NCBI GenBank assembly: GCA_018699735.1
Contig: JABIRP010000109.1
Coordinates: forward strand, 1 to 33,238
Length of the DNA stretch: 33,238 nucleotides
Reading direction: 5' to 3'
Origin: Rhodospirillaceae bacterium
GTDB lineage: Bacteria > Pseudomonadota > Alphaproteobacteria > Thalassobaculales > Thalassobaculaceae
Shown here: positions 1 to 6,458 of the stretch, piece by piece
Position numbering within the stretch: the first letter of the stretch is position 1
Layout: each line of letters begins with the position of its first letter
Program-made: the position numbers and the translations under genes
The notes under the pieces: model-generated
Seen by the model: only the letters and a program-made list of their open reading frames with translations
Databases searched by the model: none
Told to the model about the DNA's origin: nothing

Positions 1-318
1 AAGCTCTCCGACCTTGAAGACGAACTGTCTCAGGAGCAAAAGGTGGCGGCCGCAGCTCCGGTTGTCGCCGGTTTCAACTACGGCGCCTATGCCGAAGAGG
101 TCATAAATCGCCGCAGGCGCATCAAAGAAGACATTATTGAAGCTGAAGGACGTGCCGATTTAGCGAATGAAGAGGTGTCCGAGTGTTTTCGAGAGCTGAA
201 GAAGGCCGAGAGGACTATGGAAATCCGCGATCAGCGCGAAACCGAACGCCTGGCACGGCTGGATCAGGCAGAAATGGATGAACTTGCCCGCAACATGCAC
301 CGGCACAGCGACAACTAG
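1..318 (+). CDS. fliJ: FliJ-like flagellar export protein, C-terminal part (5' end outside window)
   Basis: The reading frame is open from the first base, so the gene begins to the left of the window and only the last 105 residues are visible. They are highly charged and almost entirely helical, with heptad-like spacing typical of a long coiled coil. Two stretches look like FliJ as I know it: the GAYAEEVINRRRRIKEDI segment, and FRELKKAE followed by a run ending LDQAEMDELA. FliJ is a small soluble coiled-coil protein, usually about 140 to 150 residues, that works with the FliI ATPase and FlhA in flagellar type III export. If this is right, fliI should lie just upstream. The GTG at base 43 is a possible but unnecessary start, because the upstream codons read on in the same pattern. 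Another short coiled-coil protein cannot be excluded. Confidence 0.62.
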   Translation, partial: KLSDLEDELSQEQKVAAAAPVVAGFNYGAYAEEVINRRRRIKEDIIEAEGRADLANEEVSECFRELKKAERTMEIRDQRETERLARLDQAEMDELARNMHRHSDN

Positions 319-443
319 GGTGCGACCGGAGCCTACGCGGGCATGCCGTCATAGAGTGGAAATGTCGCGCTTCACTACAGCCTGCTGGGGCATGACGTTA
401 TTTTGACGCGAAAGCAGAACAACCCTCGAAGACCTAAATCGAC

Positions 444-465
444 TTTCAAACAAGTTCGTTTGAAA
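444..465. terminator. Hairpin between two convergent genes
   Basis: TTTCAAAC and GTTTGAAA form a perfect 8-bp stem around a 6-base loop. It lies in the 168-base gap between the ends of the fliJ-like gene and the leftward ParA gene, about 20 bases past the ParA stop. Neither side has a clear T-run, so it would be an atypical terminator; a processing site is also possible. Nothing else was recognised in this gap. Confidence 0.3.
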
Positions 466-486
466 CACGCCAAGCGAAATCGCGCT

Positions 487-1131
487 TCAGTCGTCGGCGA
501 ATGCCGGTTCGAGTTCTCGTGCAACGGACCGAATTTCCAAAGTCGCCCGAGACCGCGCGCCGAGTTCATTTGGGGTTGCACCATGATATGATGCTTCTTG
601 AAAAACCGAGCGATCGTGAATTCGGGCCTGCAGTGGATTTAGGTCCAAGTTTTCCAGCTGCCGTTCTGTATGTCGAACAACTGCGGCCCTTTTGATGCGG
701 TTCAGAACCGTGCGGAATGGGATGGGTCGGCGGGTCAACCCCCGCGCGCTCTCAATGATTTTCTTCATCTTGATGGCTTCAAACAAGCTGGCTTCATCGG
801 TCATGACTGGGATCAGGACTAAGTCAGCCATGCCGACGGCATAGACCATCGCCTGATTTCCAAAGCCGGCGGTGTCGATGATGACGTAGTCAGCTTCGCT
901 ACCAAGCTCGCCGACGGTTCCAACTACAGAGTGTTCATCCGGGTCGCTGCGAATGGTTAATTCGGAGAGTGCCTCGCCCTTTCCGCACCAGCGGGTGAGA
1001 GCCATGTTTGGATCGGTATCGTATAACGCCACGCGCTTGCCGGCCTCTCGCCAATGTCCCGCCAAGGACACAGCAATGGTGGTTTTTCCAGTCCCGCCCT
1101 TGCTTGTCGCGACAACCAATACCTTTGCCAT
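487..1131 (-). CDS. Orphan ParA/MinD-type ATPase (214 aa)
   Basis: This is a cytoplasmic ATPase of the ParA/Soj/MinD class, which positions DNA or protein cargo by ATP-driven dimerisation. The deviant Walker A motif KGGTGKTT is at residues 11-18, with signature Lys11 and P-loop Lys16. The Walker A' motif YDTDPN carries Asp38 and Asp40, and the Walker B motif YVIIDTAG carries Asp86. At 214 residues it is a minimal ParA without the N-terminal helix-turn-helix found in plasmid-type ParA. No parB, minC/minE or chemotaxis gene is adjacent, so it is an orphan. Its neighbours are a convergent fliJ-like gene and, divergently, a gene for an exported protein. It lacks the FlhG-type N-terminal extension despite the flagellar neighbour. 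A consensus DnaA box lies about 100 bases upstream of the start. Class is certain; cargo is unknown. Confidence 0.9.
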   Translation of the reverse strand: MAKVLVVATSKGGTGKTTIAVSLAGHWREAGKRVALYDTDPNMALTRWCGKGEALSELTIRSDPDEHSVVGTVGELGSEADYVIIDTAGFGNQAMVYAVGMADLVLIPVMTDEASLFEAIKMKKIIESARGLTRRPIPFRTVLNRIKRAAVVRHTERQLENLDLNPLQARIHDRSVFQEASYHGATPNELGARSRATLEIRSVARELEPAFADD

Positions 1132-1233
1132 TACACCCGACCCGTTCCTCTCTGCCTGCGATCAATCATGGCCTAACAACGGGTGAACGCAACGCCCTTG
1201 TTGCCTCTGGCACCGATTTCGTGTTGTCTGTCT

Positions 1234-1242
1234 TGTGGATAA
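1234..1242 (-). promoter_or_regulatory. Consensus DnaA box (TTATCCACA)
   Basis: The leftward strand reads TTATCCACA, the consensus high-affinity DnaA-binding 9-mer. It lies in the 153-base divergent region between the orphan ParA gene and the exported-protein gene, so it is positioned to affect either promoter. It is a single box; I see no second box or A+T-rich unwinding element, so this is not evidence of an origin. A chance match somewhere in a window this size is possible. Confidence 0.45.
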
Positions 1243-1246
1243 CTAA

Positions 1247-1264
1247 GCTCCCAATAAAGGGAGC
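1247..1264 (+). promoter_or_regulatory. Leader hairpin overlapping a Shine-Dalgarno-like sequence
   Basis: GCTCCC and GGGAGC form a perfect 6-bp stem around AATAAA. The right arm contains GGGAG, the only good ribosome-binding-like sequence before the exported-protein gene. That GGGAG is better spaced for an ATG at 1274, which opens a six-codon frame (MSFTCD, stop at 1292-1294) overlapping the gene start at 1285. A folded leader would hide the site. A regulatory role is inferred. Confidence 0.3.
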
Positions 1265-1284
1265 GAACAAAAAATGAGCTTCAC

Positions 1285-1839
1285 ATGCGACTAATTTTGG
1301 CACTTTTGGTGGCCATTCCGCTTGCGGTGGCCCAGCCGGCTCTTGGCCGTGCCGGCACAATTGGCGACGCCGTCGTTGGGTTCGGCGGCTGGCTTTCGAA
1401 GATAGAAAACTCAGCAACGACTTGGGCCAGTGGCTTTTGGCGCGGCTTGGGAGAACAGGACGGCGACAAGGTATCGACGCTTTTCCGCCGCATGGCTTTC
1501 GAACAACCGGCACGATTATCCGATATCGCAAAGATGGTTGGGTTTGTGCTCTCCGAATATCGCATCGACGGCAAAGCGACCAATACATTGGTGTTGCGTT
1601 TTGGCTTCAACCGAGCCCTCGACGAAGGAGAGCGCATGGCCTTAATGCGGCATTTGTTGCGCGAGGGGGATCGAATCGAAAAACCGGAATTGAAGTTGAT
1701 CCGGATCCTACTCGATGCCAGCGATTGGCATGCCAGTGGACCGCGGGCCGGCGGGTTCGAGTTGGTCGGCGTTGATGTCACCGTCGACAATGGCGTGAAT
1801 TCGCAAATGGTGTTTGGGCGGGCAACGACCAAGGGCTAG
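1285..1839 (+). CDS. Exported protein of unknown function (184 aa)
   Basis: I do not recognise this family. The protein opens with a hydrophobic signal peptide, with likely cleavage after an Ala-rich segment near residue 20, so the mature protein should be periplasmic. The mature part has an N-terminal region with aromatic residues (GGWLSKIE, WASGFWRG). A middle helix-rich region follows, and then a C-terminal half that looks like alternating strands (LVLRFGFNRAL, GFELVGVDVTVDNG). There are no cysteines in the mature part and no transmembrane segment. No in-frame start exists further upstream, so ATG 1285 is the best start, although the nearest Shine-Dalgarno-like sequence suits an overlapping six-codon frame better. 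An antisense frame over the same bases is rich in Ser, Arg and Pro and looks spurious. Confidence 0.75.
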   Translation: MRLILALLVAIPLAVAQPALGRAGTIGDAVVGFGGWLSKIENSATTWASGFWRGLGEQDGDKVSTLFRRMAFEQPARLSDIAKMVGFVLSEYRIDGKATNTLVLRFGFNRALDEGERMALMRHLLREGDRIEKPELKLIRILLDASDWHASGPRAGGFELVGVDVTVDNGVNSQMVFGRATTKG

Positions 1840-1879
1840 AGTCTTGCTCACTTGACCGGACTTATATGCGAATGCCGGA

Positions 1880-2794
1880 ATGATCGAAGCGACGGAACTG
1901 TCTCCAGGATTTGGTGCCGAACTCGGCGGCGTCGATCTTGCACGTCCGGTTGACGCTGCGACCGCCGAAGACCTACGCCGATCACTTTGGCGCCACAAAG
2001 TCATCCGAATTCGCGGCCAAAACCCGACACCTGATCAGTATCTCGCCTTCGCCCAGGCGTTTGGCGAACTTGAGCCCTTCTTCATCGGTTCTTACAATCT
2101 GGAAAGCCATCCTCAGATTTACGTACTCTCCAACGTACGCCGCGATGGAGTCGCGATCGGGCGAGATGGCGCCGGGACCCATTGGCACAGCGACAGCACC
2201 TTCGTCGAGCGACCGAGCAGCATAACCTTTCTGCACGCCGTTGCGGTGCCGGAGCAGGGCGGCGATACATTGTTTATCGATACAGTCGCAGCCTACGAGC
2301 GCCTGGATGATGCGACCAAGGCCCTGATCGATGGCAGACGTGCGGTCCACCGATATCAGAAAAAGGAGTTCATTCTTAGCGGTGAACGGGACCTCCCGGC
2401 CGAGGAACGTGCTGAAATTGAACGGCTGCAGCGCTTGCGGGCCGAAGAAGATCGCGAGGCTCCGCCTTCCGCGACCGCGAAACGCGCCAATACCGAGCCA
2501 GACCGTTTGCAACCGATCGCCCGCACGCATCCAATCACCGGCAAGAAGGCGCTCTATCTGAACGACGAGATGTGCGTTGGTATCGACGGCATGACGGAAC
2601 CGGACGGCATGGCACTCCTACGGCGACTCTGTCACGAGGCGACCGCTCCTGAACACATCCTGCGCTACGAATGGAAAATGGGCGATATCGTTGCCTGGGA
2701 CAACGCGGCAACGATCCACACCGCCACCTTTACCCGGCCTGAGGAAGCGCGCATCATGCATCGCCTGACAGTTAAGGGTGATGTGCCGTTCTAA
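1880..2794 (+). CDS. TauD/TfdA-family 2-oxoglutarate-dependent dioxygenase
   Basis: A cytoplasmic non-haem iron dioxygenase of the TauD/TfdA family, which couples decarboxylation of 2-oxoglutarate to hydroxylation of a substrate, often an acidic one such as taurine, a sulfonate or an aryloxy acid. The iron facial triad is visible as His103-Ser-Asp105 in THWHSDSTF and His280 in WDNAATIHTAT. Arg295, 15 residues after the distal histidine, fits the 2-oxoglutarate carboxylate ligand. The length of 304 residues is slightly above the usual 280-300, explained by a charged insert around residues 180-200. The start ATG overlaps the stop of a five-codon frame (ATG at 1866) in an ATGA arrangement and has only a weak ribosome site. 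No sulfonate transporter is adjacent, so taurine cannot be assumed. A binding-protein gene follows after about 70 bases on the same strand. Confidence 0.88.
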   Translation: MIEATELSPGFGAELGGVDLARPVDAATAEDLRRSLWRHKVIRIRGQNPTPDQYLAFAQAFGELEPFFIGSYNLESHPQIYVLSNVRRDGVAIGRDGAGTHWHSDSTFVERPSSITFLHAVAVPEQGGDTLFIDTVAAYERLDDATKALIDGRRAVHRYQKKEFILSGERDLPAEERAEIERLQRLRAEEDREAPPSATAKRANTEPDRLQPIARTHPITGKKALYLNDEMCVGIDGMTEPDGMALLRRLCHEATAPEHILRYEWKMGDIVAWDNAATIHTATFTRPEEARIMHRLTVKGDVPF

Positions 2795-2865
2795 GATTGG
2801 CATTGATCCGTCCCGGCCTTCGCGGAAAAGACGTGTTGATACAGCGAGATACATTTTGGTTGATC

Positions 2866-4071
2866 ATGGCTAATTCAAAGATTGGAATATCTATCGGTTC
2901 CCGCTTGATCCTAGCCGCCGTCGTATTCATCGCCGGGGCATCAAGTGTGTTCGCGGGCGAACGCCCGAACCTCGACTGGATCAAGTATGATCCAGAGATC
3001 CTGAATGCCTATTCGATAGACCTCGACGCTGGCGACACAGCGATCAACAAGGCCGAACCAAAATGGGCGAAGGACACGAACAAAGCTGCCACCAAGCTGG
3101 TCATGCTGATTATCCCGAAGCGCTCAGCGGTTGCCTATTCAATTGGGGTCAACACGATCCTGCGCACATTCCACAGCCGAGGTATCCCTGCCCGTTTCGT
3201 CATCTGGTACTACAATCGGGACGAGGTCGTGGCGCGAGAAGGCCTGGATTGGGCTTATGCCCAACCGGTCGACTTGATCATGTCCGTCGGCTCGGTCGCC
3301 ACCGACTATCTGCACAAGGCACATCGCGGACACACCATCCCAGCAGTGACAAGCGCGTCCAAGGACCCGGTCTCTTTCGGCATGCTGAAAGATTACAAAA
3401 GCGGTAGCGGCAGCAACATCGCCTACACGTCAATCAACGTTTCGACTGAGACTCTAATCGCTTACCTGAAGACGCTGGTCCCAGACCTCAAGCTAATCGG
3501 AACGATGTACTCGCTCGACAACAAGAGTGCGATCCTGACCCAGGTGAAACCTCTGAAAGCAATCGCCGGCGAGCATGGTTTGGAGGTTTTGGATATTACC
3601 GTGCGTGGCCCCAAAACCGCAGACGAAGACTTGCAAACGAGCATGACCAAAGCAATGGCTGCTATCAAAAAGCGCGACCCGGACGGCACCCGCAGTCTGC
3701 TTTTGGTAACCGGCTCCACGCCAGTCTACGAGCGTGTCGCCCAGATCAATGCGAATTCAGGAAAGCTTCCGGTCGTCTCTCTGCTGCCCGATATCGTGCG
3801 AGAAGGCGACAATTCTGCGGTTCTCTCAATCGGCGTCAATCTGACGAGTGCCGTGCTTCTGGCATCGGTTTATGCAATCGATATCGTCACCGGCAAGGCC
3901 GAACCCGGGACGCTGCCGGTCGGAACCGTGTCGCCGCCTGACTTGGCGATCAGCTTTCGTAAGGCGCGCCAGATTGGACTGCGTATTCCCTTTAGCTTTT
4001 TCGAGTCCGCGACATTCGTCTACGACCCGAAAGGCCGACAGGTTATCGCATTCGGCCAACGCTCCGACTAG
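2866..4071 (+). CDS. ABC transporter substrate-binding protein, COG2984/ABC_sub_bind type
   Basis: A periplasmic binding protein of the type-1 fold resembling the COG2984 (TrpX-like, PF04392) family. I chose the ATG at 2866 because it gives a clean signal peptide: a short charged start, a hydrophobic core (LILAAVVFIAG) and a likely cleavage after SSVFA. The longer frame from TTG 2797 would put 23 extra residues ahead of it. The mature part shows two-lobe features: a sensor-like region around VDLIMSVGSVATDYL, then the TSASKDPVSFGM hinge typical of this family, and further on TRSLLLVTGSTPVYERV. At 401 residues it is longer than the roughly 330 usual for the family, mostly because of a longer N-terminal lobe. 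No permease or ATPase gene is adjacent, so it is an orphan. It may be co-transcribed with the TauD-type gene upstream. Confidence 0.78.
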   Translation: MANSKIGISIGSRLILAAVVFIAGASSVFAGERPNLDWIKYDPEILNAYSIDLDAGDTAINKAEPKWAKDTNKAATKLVMLIIPKRSAVAYSIGVNTILRTFHSRGIPARFVIWYYNRDEVVAREGLDWAYAQPVDLIMSVGSVATDYLHKAHRGHTIPAVTSASKDPVSFGMLKDYKSGSGSNIAYTSINVSTETLIAYLKTLVPDLKLIGTMYSLDNKSAILTQVKPLKAIAGEHGLEVLDITVRGPKTADEDLQTSMTKAMAAIKKRDPDGTRSLLLVTGSTPVYERVAQINANSGKLPVVSLLPDIVREGDNSAVLSIGVNLTSAVLLASVYAIDIVTGKAEPGTLPVGTVSPPDLAISFRKARQIGLRIPFSFFESATFVYDPKGRQVIAFGQRSD

Positions 4072-4080
4072 GTTCCGTTG

Positions 4081-5169
4081 CTACGCGGCAGGCACCGCCA
4101 TCAATCGCGAGAACCGGCCCGCGTGATAATCTGCATCGCCCAAGGTCGTCTCGATCATCATTAAACGCCGCATATAGCGTCCAGCCGGATATTCCATGGT
4201 CATGCCCATGCCGCCATGCATTTGCACGGCCTCTTCGGCAACATGACGGCCGTTCCGCCCGGCCTTGGTCTTGGCGGCGGAAACTGCGCGCGCTTGCTCG
4301 GTTCGCCCGCTACCGGCCGCCTCTCGGGCCGCGACCAGGACAATCGACCGGGTCTCTTCGACCGCCATCCGCATTTCGACCATGCGATGCTGTAACACCT
4401 GAAACCCGGCGAGCGGCCGGCCGAACTGTTTGCGGGTCGAAAGGTACTCCTCCGTCAAACCCGATAACGCCGCCATGCACCCGACCGCTTCGGACGCCAA
4501 AGCGATCCGAGCCAGATCAGCCCCGGTTTCAATTCGATGAAGTGCTTCCTCGCCCGAGGCAATACGGCTTTCGATCAAGGCCTTTTCAAGCACCACTTCT
4601 CCGGTTCGAACACCATCTTGGGTCTGGTAACTGCGCACAGACACGCCCTCGGCATTTCGGCCGACCAGATACAACCCAAGTTCGCCCGCCTCAAGCGCCG
4701 ATACCACGAAACAATCCGCCTCCTCAGCCAGCGGCACGACGGTTTTGGCGCCTGAAATACGCTGCTCTTCGACCGTTGTCGAAACCGAACCGAGGTCGTA
4801 TCGGGCGCCTGGCTCAAGCAGCGCCGGGGCGACGAGCAACTCGCCCTCAAGCATCGCCGCGCCCATGCCCTGGCCATCGACCAAGGCGCCAGCCAAAACC
4901 ACTGATGACCAATAGGGCAAGGGTACCGGCCCTCGCCCGAGGGATTCAGCCACGAGCGCCAGTTCGATCGGACCGCCGCCAAAGCCGCCCATATCCTCGT
5001 CGCGGAGAAGTCCCATCAACCCAAGTTCGGCCAGTGACACCCAATCCTCGCGTCGAAAGGGCGCGTCCTTGGTCAGGTCGCTGTGATCGGTGCCGGAATA
5101 ACGATCGGCAACGAAACGCTCGACAGTCTCAACCAGAAGCCTTTGCTCATCGGAAAGTGATAAATCCAT
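4081..5169 (-). CDS. Acyl-CoA dehydrogenase, small (PimD-like) subunit
   Basis: An FAD-dependent acyl-CoA dehydrogenase homologue of 362 residues. The N-terminal helical domain begins MDLSLSDEQRLLVETV, and the C-terminal domain has the FAD-contact elements RKQFGRPLAGFQVLQHRM and QMHGGMGMT. It starts 5 bases after the stop of a larger paralogue, with an AGGGA ribosome site before the ATG, so the two are almost certainly co-expressed. A short subunit following a roughly 396-residue one is the arrangement of heterotetrameric dehydrogenases such as PimC/PimD and the actinobacterial FadE pairs. In those enzymes the small subunit contributes FAD contacts but not the catalytic base. Here the helix that carries the base in the large subunit reads ADLARIALA, without a glutamate at the matching place. 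The substrate is unknown. The gene ends only 9 bases from the convergent binding-protein gene. Confidence 0.85.
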   Translation of the reverse strand: MDLSLSDEQRLLVETVERFVADRYSGTDHSDLTKDAPFRREDWVSLAELGLMGLLRDEDMGGFGGGPIELALVAESLGRGPVPLPYWSSVVLAGALVDGQGMGAAMLEGELLVAPALLEPGARYDLGSVSTTVEEQRISGAKTVVPLAEEADCFVVSALEAGELGLYLVGRNAEGVSVRSYQTQDGVRTGEVVLEKALIESRIASGEEALHRIETGADLARIALASEAVGCMAALSGLTEEYLSTRKQFGRPLAGFQVLQHRMVEMRMAVEETRSIVLVAAREAAGSGRTEQARAVSAAKTKAGRNGRHVAEEAVQMHGGMGMTMEYPAGRYMRRLMMIETTLGDADYHAGRFSRLMAVPAA

Positions 5170-5174
5170 AGTCC

Positions 5175-6365
5175 CTACCCCAACATCACTTTAGCGATGA
5201 TCGTCTTCTGAATTTCGTTCGAGCCACCGTAAATCGAAGACTTCCGCCAATTGAAATAGGTCGGTGCCGCAGGTACCGCATAGTCCGGTCCGATTGTCGG
5301 CTCGTTCCAGCGATCGCCAAGCGCTTCCGGTTGGTACGGTTGCCCAGCCGGCCCAACGGCCTCCATGATCAACTCGGTTAGACGCTGTTGGATCTCGGTC
5401 CCCCGGATCTTCAGCATGCCAGCCTGTTCCAGCGGTGTTGGCCCATCGGCAGCTGCAATTACCCTGAGGTTCGTCATCTCAAGCGCCATCAGATCCATTT
5501 CCAGCTCCGCGATCTTGGCCCGAAAATACGGATCGTCGATCAATGACCGGCCTTCGGACTGCTCGCTCGTCGCGATCTGCTTTAGAACTCCGAGCTGGTG
5601 TTTGGAATGACCGACCCGGGCAATCCCTGTGCGCTCGTGGCTCAATAGATGCTTGGCGTAGGTCCAGCCTTTGTTTTCTTCGCCGACGCGGTTCTCGACA
5701 GGCACCCGCACATCCTCGAAGAACACCTCGTTCACCTCATGCCGTCCATCCAGCAGAATGATCGGACGCACAGTGATACCGGGTGTTTTCATGTCGATCA
5801 GGATGAAGGAGATGCCTTCCTGCTGTTTGACCTCAGTATCGGTACGCACCAGGCAAAAGATCCAATCGGCATATTGCGCCAGAGTGGTCCAAGTCTTTTG
5901 GCCGTTGATGATGTAATGGTCACCGTCGAGCACAGCCCGTGTCGTTAACGAAGCGAGGTCCGAGCCGGCCCCTGGTTCCGAAAAGCCTTGGCACCACCAC
6001 TCATCGCCAGAGCGGATTGGCGGCAGGAAACGCTCCTTTTGCGCCTCTGAGCCAAACTCGATAATCACCGGTGCCGCCATATTGGTACCGAACGGGATTC
6101 GACCCGGGACGGAAGCCAGCGCCAATTCTTCATCGAATATGTGCTTTTGTACTGCGGTCCAGTCACAGCCGCCGAGTTCCTCCGGCCAACCCGGCACCGA
6201 CCAACCGCGCTCGGCAAACGCCTTGTGGGCGGTAACGAAATCGGCCTTTTCCAAGTGCCGGCCCCGCCGAACCTTATCGCGGATCGCCTCCGGAATTTTC
6301 TCGATGGCGAACGCCCTTACCTCGGCGCGAAAGGCCTCTTCTTCAGGCGTATAACTCAAATCCAT
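5175..6365 (-). CDS. Acyl-CoA dehydrogenase, large (PimC-like) subunit
   Basis: An acyl-CoA dehydrogenase of 396 residues, the length I associate with the large subunit of pimeloyl-CoA dehydrogenase. It oxidises an acyl-CoA to the 2-enoyl-CoA and passes electrons to ETF. The middle strand domain shows QGFSEPGAGSDLASL (residues 126-140) and INGQKTWTT (153-161), the standard FAD/substrate signatures. The C-terminal segment reads IYGGSNEIQKTIIAK, so the glutamate used as base in MCAD-type enzymes is replaced by glycine. Glu244 in LSHERTGIARVG is a plausible alternative base by position, as in isovaleryl-CoA-type and heteromeric FadE enzymes. It sits upstream of the small subunit (5-base gap) and 87 bases downstream of an alcohol dehydrogenase gene. 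Its substrate could be a dicarboxylic, branched or steroid side-chain acyl-CoA; the sequence alone does not decide. Confidence 0.87.
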   Translation of the reverse strand: MDLSYTPEEEAFRAEVRAFAIEKIPEAIRDKVRRGRHLEKADFVTAHKAFAERGWSVPGWPEELGGCDWTAVQKHIFDEELALASVPGRIPFGTNMAAPVIIEFGSEAQKERFLPPIRSGDEWWCQGFSEPGAGSDLASLTTRAVLDGDHYIINGQKTWTTLAQYADWIFCLVRTDTEVKQQEGISFILIDMKTPGITVRPIILLDGRHEVNEVFFEDVRVPVENRVGEENKGWTYAKHLLSHERTGIARVGHSKHQLGVLKQIATSEQSEGRSLIDDPYFRAKIAELEMDLMALEMTNLRVIAAADGPTPLEQAGMLKIRGTEIQQRLTELIMEAVGPAGQPYQPEALGDRWNEPTIGPDYAVPAAPTYFNWRKSSIYGGSNEIQKTIIAKVMLG

Positions 6366-6425
6366 GATGGGTCACCCGTATCGGCGGTTCACATGGCCCC
6401 ATCCTGCCGGAGCCAGCGCCATCGG

Positions 6426-6458
6426 GCAACCTAACCAGCAACCTTGCGCAACCTAACC
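6426..6458. repeat. Direct repeat GCAACCTAACC x2 at 22-base period
   Basis: Identical 11-mers GCAACCTAACC occur at 6426-6436 and 6448-6458. The second copy contains the stop codon of the alcohol dehydrogenase gene (leftward TAG at 6453-6455). A shorter related GCAACCT lies between them. Possible origins are a small tandem duplication at the gene end or an operator for the downstream dehydrogenase pair. Confidence 0.45.

Noticed and set aside
1132-1284. Replication or plasmid origin
   Set aside because: Only one DnaA box, no parB, no iterons or repA, and chromosomal housekeeping genes on the same window.
1281-1832. 183-codon frame antisense to the exported protein
   Set aside because: Rich in Ser, Arg, Pro and Thr with no fold-like pattern, while the opposite frame has a clean signal peptide.
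4542-5171. 209-codon frame on the + strand
   Set aside because: Antisense to the small acyl-CoA dehydrogenase subunit and extremely rich in Arg and Pro.
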